From the NCBI RefSeq assembly GCF_011378715.1, contig NZ_WTKU01000006.1, positions 124,001 to 188,000 on the forward strand: DNA of 64,000 nucleotides, read 5' to 3'. The notes beneath the pieces are model-generated. The model was not told where the DNA came from and did not search any database. It saw only the letters and a list, made by a program, of their open reading frames with translations. Shown in pieces: positions 59,766 through 64,000 of the stretch. Position 1 is the first letter of the stretch. Each line of letters starts with the position of its first letter. Position numbers and translations under genes: made by a program. The stretch comes from Psychromonas sp. SA13A (lineage in GTDB: Bacteria; Pseudomonadota; Gammaproteobacteria; Enterobacterales; Psychromonadaceae).

Positions 59766-61178
59766 TCACTTTTTAATGTAAAGATTTTCCATAAACCGGT
59801 GAACTTTAGTTTCCAAATTAAAGAATGGCCAACGGTCAGCTGATTTATAAAAAAGATCAAAATATTGGTTAATTGTAGCTTCATATAAATCTGACGGGTT
59901 AAAACTATAGCTAGAGTGGAATTCAATTAGATTTTCATGATAAAAATACTTACTACTGATCCGCCCAACTTGCTCTATATAATTATTGACTATATTAATT
60001 TCCATTTCCCCCATACTGATAGTATTAAAGAATAAATCAACACTGTCTGATTGAAATTTTTCAATCATAAAGTTGGGTAATAGCACAATATCATAAGACT
60101 TAATACGTTCTGGGGATAAGTCCATATCAATACCTTCGTAGCACAGAATTTTTTTGTTTGGAAATTGTGTTGATAAGTAATATGAAGAAACCAACAGTAT
60201 CTCTGGAATATCAAAGTTGATATAAGTCGCGTTAAGAATATCTTTAGAAATAAAATATCCACAGCCTCCATATCCACCACCAATTTCCGCAATTACAGGG
60301 TGCTCTTCCTCTTGTAAAAACCTTTTAAAAGAGCACATACGACTATGATTGAAGAATGTATTTATATGTAGAGAAATGCCATTTAATTCTAAAGACAATG
60401 GACCACCAACTCCATTATCGGCTAACTCTTTTATATCTAAATGTTCATCAAGCCCGTAATACCAAATTCGCATATTAGTTTCTAGGCTTTTTGCTAGCGA
60501 ATACTCGTCAGTAACTTTATAACCTGCATAAGCGGCCTTCCCACCAGCCATGCCTTCCCCCATACATGTCCGAAAAAAATCATCAATCATTTCAAAAATA
60601 AGAGTGTTTTTCACATCTACTGACAACTCCAGCGCATGATAGAATTCTTTTCTTGTTTCCAGTAAATGTCCCTGCCAGTTTTTACCTATATGGTATATTT
60701 GATCAACCCCTGCTCTATCTTCTACTTGTTTTTCAAATACGTTTATTAAGCGAGAACATACCGTTTTTCGTTCATCCACATTGCCAGGTTTAACTGCCGG
60801 CTCATTTTTTTTGCCAATTTTATAGCTTACGTACTCTTCCCGCTTTCCTTTCATCCTAAAGACTAAATTTTTCTTCTGACCTAAAATGCGTAAGGTAAAA
60901 GCTTCATCTCGATAAATGGATAATATACGATTATTTAAAATACCTTTATTGATCAATATTTCTTCATATCGAGCATATGCACCATTCATAATTAAAATGT
61001 AATCGAACTCAAAACTGGAGAAATCTATATCTTCATCGTATATAACTTTATCTGCAACGGTCAACTTTAACCCTGTATCACACCATTCGAGAAGTTCGAC
61101 TATTTCAAATTCTCGTTCTTTTTCCATTAAATGGACATCATAAATATCATATCCCCTTCCAAAACAAATGATTTTCAT
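59766..61178 (-). CDS. Putative sugar O-methyltransferase (NanM type) with N-terminal Rossmann-like domain
   Basis: This 470-residue protein carries, from about residue 290, a Rossmann methyltransferase core (PVIAEIGGGYGGCGYFI, TYINFDIPEILLVSSYYLSTQFP, DIVLLPNFM, DLFFNTISMGEM). That order matches the putative sugar O-methyltransferase (NanM-like) family. The first ~95 residues look like a separate small Rossmann-type domain (KIICFGRGYDIYDVHL). The middle part (MAGGKAAYAGYKVTDEYSL) is of unknown role. It may methylate a sugar of the glycan made by this island. Activity and target are inferred only. Confidence 0.75.
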   Translation of the reverse strand: MKIICFGRGYDIYDVHLMEKEREFEIVELLEWCDTGLKLTVADKVIYDEDIDFSSFEFDYILIMNGAYARYEEILINKGILNNRILSIYRDEAFTLRILGQKKNLVFRMKGKREEYVSYKIGKKNEPAVKPGNVDERKTVCSRLINVFEKQVEDRAGVDQIYHIGKNWQGHLLETRKEFYHALELSVDVKNTLIFEMIDDFFRTCMGEGMAGGKAAYAGYKVTDEYSLAKSLETNMRIWYYGLDEHLDIKELADNGVGGPLSLELNGISLHINTFFNHSRMCSFKRFLQEEEHPVIAEIGGGYGGCGYFISKDILNATYINFDIPEILLVSSYYLSTQFPNKKILCYEGIDMDLSPERIKSYDIVLLPNFMIEKFQSDSVDLFFNTISMGEMEINIVNNYIEQVGRISSKYFYHENLIEFHSSYSFNPSDLYEATINQYFDLFYKSADRWPFFNLETKVHRFMENLYIKK

Positions 61179-61301
61179 TAAAAATTCCTTGTAATTATAT
61201 TGTAAAAAAATTTAGCTTCATTATTCCCATAGGCGTAATATTTTAATTAATATGCATATCGATACTTCGTATTCGTTAATCTGAAAGCTATTTACAAAAG
61301 G

Positions 61302-63158
61302 TTAATTCAGATTGTAAACCGTCAAAATTTCACATTGAATAGCATCTTTTTCAATGGAACTAATAATACTTGGGCCTGATACTTCAGCACAAATCAACAT
61401 CACTTTTGGAGCGTTATTTAACAAATCAAAATGACTTTGTACCTTAATAGAACCGACATACTCGCCAACAATGCCGTTATCAATAATTAAATGTGGTTTT
61501 ATTGCTCTTTGCGACAATATTTTTTGTAGCGTAGTACTCACATGTCCTCGAGCACCATAAATACCGAAAGATATGTTATTTTTTGAAAGCTTTTCAACTA
61601 ACAAAGTAATCTTTGACTCAAACAAACTTGTTAACGTAAAGTCATCAAACTTAGATGCTATTACAAACTCATTTAAGGGAGTTAACTCAACGCCATAACT
61701 ATCAGGTTGAGTTTCAACGTTACAATCAGTGAAAATATTGTTTTTCCAATCTAAAAAAGAGTGAAGCTTTGAAGAGGGAATTAGAACACCCTCAATAGGT
61801 ATTTTTTCGCTATTTAACTCAATAATACGGGATATTTTTTCTAGAAATTGGGGGTATTTACACTGCCAATAATTATAGTCGCGGTGTTGATCAAAGAACT
61901 CCCAAAAAACATTATTGGCATCATCAGTATGCAAATGGTTTTTTTGATGCGTTGAAAAATTTATTGAAAAATTTATTTTAATAAATGAGTCAGGAGAAGC
62001 GTTAGATAAATTGTAATTTGTATAATCGCAATAATTATCTGAAAAACCATCGTTAATAAAATGCAGATAATCACATCTCTTTGCTAATTGCAGCACCTTA
62101 TTAGTGAAGTCTTCTTGGTTCTCAAATAAGCTATATCGCACTTTTTCTACTTTAACTTGAGATAACTCGCTCACTGCGCTTAAATCATTTTTTTTGGCAT
62201 GCTCAATTATTTTTTGTAAGCGAGCATCCATACTATGTAGTTTTTCATAAGGTTCTATTTGAACTTTGTTATCATCTCTATTTAAAACATCAGAAATAAC
62301 ATAATCAAGCTCGTAAAGTTCTTTGTAATAAACAACGTGCGGAACAGGACCAATCGTTTGTAGCAATTCACTATTGAAATTAGTTAATTGAATATTACGG
62401 GTACCCAACACTTCAAAATGACGCAATTTCACTTGAGGTTTAGGGCTTTCTGAGTCTGATGACCATGCAGGGTTTAAAACTATTTTTGCAGAACAAATTA
62501 CCTTAGGCAATTCCTCCCCTGTTACCGCTCCTAGCCAATACTTAGCAAGCGTAGGGTGACGTTGCCATCCATAACCATAGATAGCAAAGCTCCAACCGTT
62601 AAGCTCAACCAACTTAACTATTTCTTCTAAAAAAGCGGTTCTAGCTTGTCCATCTTCTTTTAATGATTTGTGTTTACCGACAAAAATCAGATCATATTTT
62701 TTAGCTATATTTAAGCTCGAAAAAATCCTAGGGTTAAACCCCCAGGGTGCATGTATAACATCACACTTATCATTATTTTCCAGTCTTCTTAAGCAACCTT
62801 GCTCAGAGTGTGTTCCAATCACATCATAATGATGATCATACTTTAGGTTATCATTGAACCAATACTCAGGTTCATCATCAGGATAAAAAGCAGCGGTTTT
62901 GATACCTAAATTACGTATCTCTGTAAAAAAGCATTCACTAAAACTGCCTTTTATCCAATCATGATAGAAAAAAACTGTTGTCACATGATTATTTTCAATT
63001 TGTTGAAAAATAATATTTTCTGTTTTTTTTAAACCTAAGTATAAAATTAACGGCAGTGCATTAACCGTAGTAATACTGTCACCATATATGTGCTTAAGAG
63101 GTTCCCGACAATTATCATGAATATATTCTATGTTAAATGCACCTATCGCTAAAATCAT
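61302..63158 (-). CDS. CgeB-like glycosyltransferase fused to a C-terminal Rossmann-like domain
   Basis: This is a 618-residue protein in at least three parts. Residues 1-310 resemble CgeB-type glycosyltransferases (FYPDDEPEYWFND, HAPWGFNPRIF, DLIFVGKHKSLKEDGQAR, KLRHFEVLGTRNIQL). A middle part of about 200 residues is unrecognised. Residues ~510-618 form a small nucleotide-binding-like domain (ISFGIYGARGHVSTTLQKIL). The ATG at 63156-63158 follows GAGAAAT and lies 1 bp past the radical SAM stop, so the two are coupled; a TTG four codons earlier is less likely. It probably adds sugar to a surface or flagellar glycan. Confidence 0.75.
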   Translation of the reverse strand: MILAIGAFNIEYIHDNCREPLKHIYGDSITTVNALPLILYLGLKKTENIIFQQIENNHVTTVFFYHDWIKGSFSECFFTEIRNLGIKTAAFYPDDEPEYWFNDNLKYDHHYDVIGTHSEQGCLRRLENNDKCDVIHAPWGFNPRIFSSLNIAKKYDLIFVGKHKSLKEDGQARTAFLEEIVKLVELNGWSFAIYGYGWQRHPTLAKYWLGAVTGEELPKVICSAKIVLNPAWSSDSESPKPQVKLRHFEVLGTRNIQLTNFNSELLQTIGPVPHVVYYKELYELDYVISDVLNRDDNKVQIEPYEKLHSMDARLQKIIEHAKKNDLSAVSELSQVKVEKVRYSLFENQEDFTNKVLQLAKRCDYLHFINDGFSDNYCDYTNYNLSNASPDSFIKINFSINFSTHQKNHLHTDDANNVFWEFFDQHRDYNYWQCKYPQFLEKISRIIELNSEKIPIEGVLIPSSKLHSFLDWKNNIFTDCNVETQPDSYGVELTPLNEFVIASKFDDFTLTSLFESKITLLVEKLSKNNISFGIYGARGHVSTTLQKILSQRAIKPHLIIDNGIVGEYVGSIKVQSHFDLLNNAPKVMLICAEVSGPSIISSIEKDAIQCEILTVYNLN

Positions 63159-63159
63159 A

Positions 63160-64000
63160 TTATTTCTCAATCACTTTTCCAGACATCGTGACCCTAGTAA
63201 CTGCAGTACCTATAAAGCAGTTAGCTAAAGCATCAACCTGTTCATAACCTTCACCATCATCATTTGAATAAGGTGTGATAACATCACTAACAACTCCCAA
63301 TGTACTAATTTCATTAATGAATGAGCTTAAGCTAGCCAGCTCAAAGTTATATACATTGTCAAAGGTATACATTTCATTAGGTTTTAGTAACTTATTAAAG
63401 TTATCTTTAAATCGTTCGTGACAAATGACCACAACTTCTCTTCCTGCAGATTGAACCGTTTCAATAAGAAATTTTGTAAAATTCAAATGAGCAGATTGAA
63501 AAATAGCGACTTTTCCATTGCCCTTTTTAGTTGCGAGTAACTCGATCACTTTTTGATCAAAACTTCCATCACGGAGATATTTAGCCCAGCGCGATTCATT
63601 GAAACGTCTATAAGCCTCCTTGACATAAAACTCCAGCTCTTCACCAGTGAAATGCTCTGTTCTTGAGACTGCTTTCGTTGACCCGACATAATCTTTCCAG
63701 TCTTCACTCGTCAGCCAGCCATTTTCCTTATACATGTCATACATTACGGTCCCGGGATAAGGAGTCGCAATTGAGAATTGGGCGGTATCACAAGGCAATC
63801 GACAAGCGAGTGCAATGGTATCTTCAATTGTTTCTACGGTATCTAAAGGTAAGCCAAAGGTGAACGTTAAATGAACTTTTATGCCTCTGGCGGCTGTCAT
63901 TTCAATACCTTTTATCACTTTCTTTAAGTCAATTTGCTTATCGGCAGCATCAAGAACTTGCTGAGAAGCGGACTCAACGCCATACTTAACACTGAACATG
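63160..64000 (-). CDS. Radical SAM protein, C-terminal part (runs off window)
   Basis: This is the C-terminal part, about 280 residues, of a larger protein whose start lies outside the window. FSVKYGVESASQQVLDAADKQIDLKKVIKGIEMTAARGIKVHLTFTFGLP is the second half of a radical SAM barrel as in B12-binding and Elp3/MiaB-like (B12-type) enzymes. A small Rossmann-like tail follows (GKVAIFQSAHLNFTKFLIETVQSAGREVVVI), about 110 residues long. The CxxxCxxC iron-sulfur motif would be upstream of the visible part. The stop is 1 bp from the next start, so it is the same operon as the glycosyltransferase gene. Substrate unknown. Confidence 0.8.
   Translation of the reverse strand, partial: MFSVKYGVESASQQVLDAADKQIDLKKVIKGIEMTAARGIKVHLTFTFGLPLDTVETIEDTIALACRLPCDTAQFSIATPYPGTVMYDMYKENGWLTSEDWKDYVGSTKAVSRTEHFTGEELEFYVKEAYRRFNESRWAKYLRDGSFDQKVIELLATKKGNGKVAIFQSAHLNFTKFLIETVQSAGREVVVICHERFKDNFNKLLKPNEMYTFDNVYNFELASLSSFINEISTLGVVSDVITPYSNDDGEGYEQVDALANCFIGTAVTRVTMSGKVIEK

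Noticed and set aside
60065-60292. 75-codon ORF inside the methyltransferase gene
   Set aside because: Same-strand alternate frame within a longer frame that has recognisable methyltransferase motifs.

Overview
The window is about 64 kb of AT-rich chromosome from a marine-type gammaproteobacterium. The core gene blocks, PdhR, FlrABC and the RpoN-type promoters fit an Alteromonadales/Vibrionales-like lineage, and Psychromonas or a close relative is my best guess. That is an inference from gene content and order; no 16S gene is present. I saw no tRNA, rRNA, CRISPR array, insertion sequence or prophage.

Layout. 1-2.5 kb: pdhR and the start of aceE (pyruvate dehydrogenase) on the minus strand, with two PdhR-type operators and an FNR-like site upstream. 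2.9-6.4 kb: a tripartite tricarboxylate transporter (tctCBA) preceded by a small gene of unknown function. 7-9.6 kb: isolated glgC and ampD in repeat-rich spacers. 9.8-14.6 kb: guaBA, with xseA divergent. 14.8-19.1 kb: proBA and frsA-crl. 20-20.9 kb: a diguanylate cyclase behind a likely sigma-54 promoter.

20.8-40.9 kb is the classical minus-strand block rpsB-tsf-pyrH-frr-uppS-cdsA-dxr-rseP-bamA-skp-lpxD-fabZ-lpxA-lpxB-rnhB-dnaE-tilS. It covers translation, isoprenoid and phospholipid precursors, outer-membrane assembly and lipid A. accA is missing from its usual place between dnaE and tilS. map and glnD run divergently from rpsB. 45-48.8 kb is an FbpABC iron(III) importer.

48.9-64 kb is a flagellar and glycosylation region. 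flrABC (the flagellar sigma-54 cascade) is on the minus strand. Divergent from it are fliS, a FliT-like gene, pseB-pseC (pseudaminic acid pathway) and manC-manB (GDP-mannose precursors). Converging on these from the right edge are three minus-strand genes: a radical SAM protein, a CgeB-like glycosyltransferase with a C-terminal Rossmann-like domain, and a NanM-type sugar O-methyltransferase. Together they suggest a flagellin or surface-glycan modification island that continues beyond the window.

The most unusual window-wide pattern is a set of short tandem repeats (units of about 12-19 bp, a different sequence each time). They sit in the 3' flanks of at least eight unrelated genes, several times between the stop codon and the intrinsic terminator. 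The other notable signals are sigma-54 promoters ahead of flrB, the diguanylate cyclase gene and possibly fliS, an exact FNR-type box upstream of glgC, and the three-gene glycan module at the right edge.
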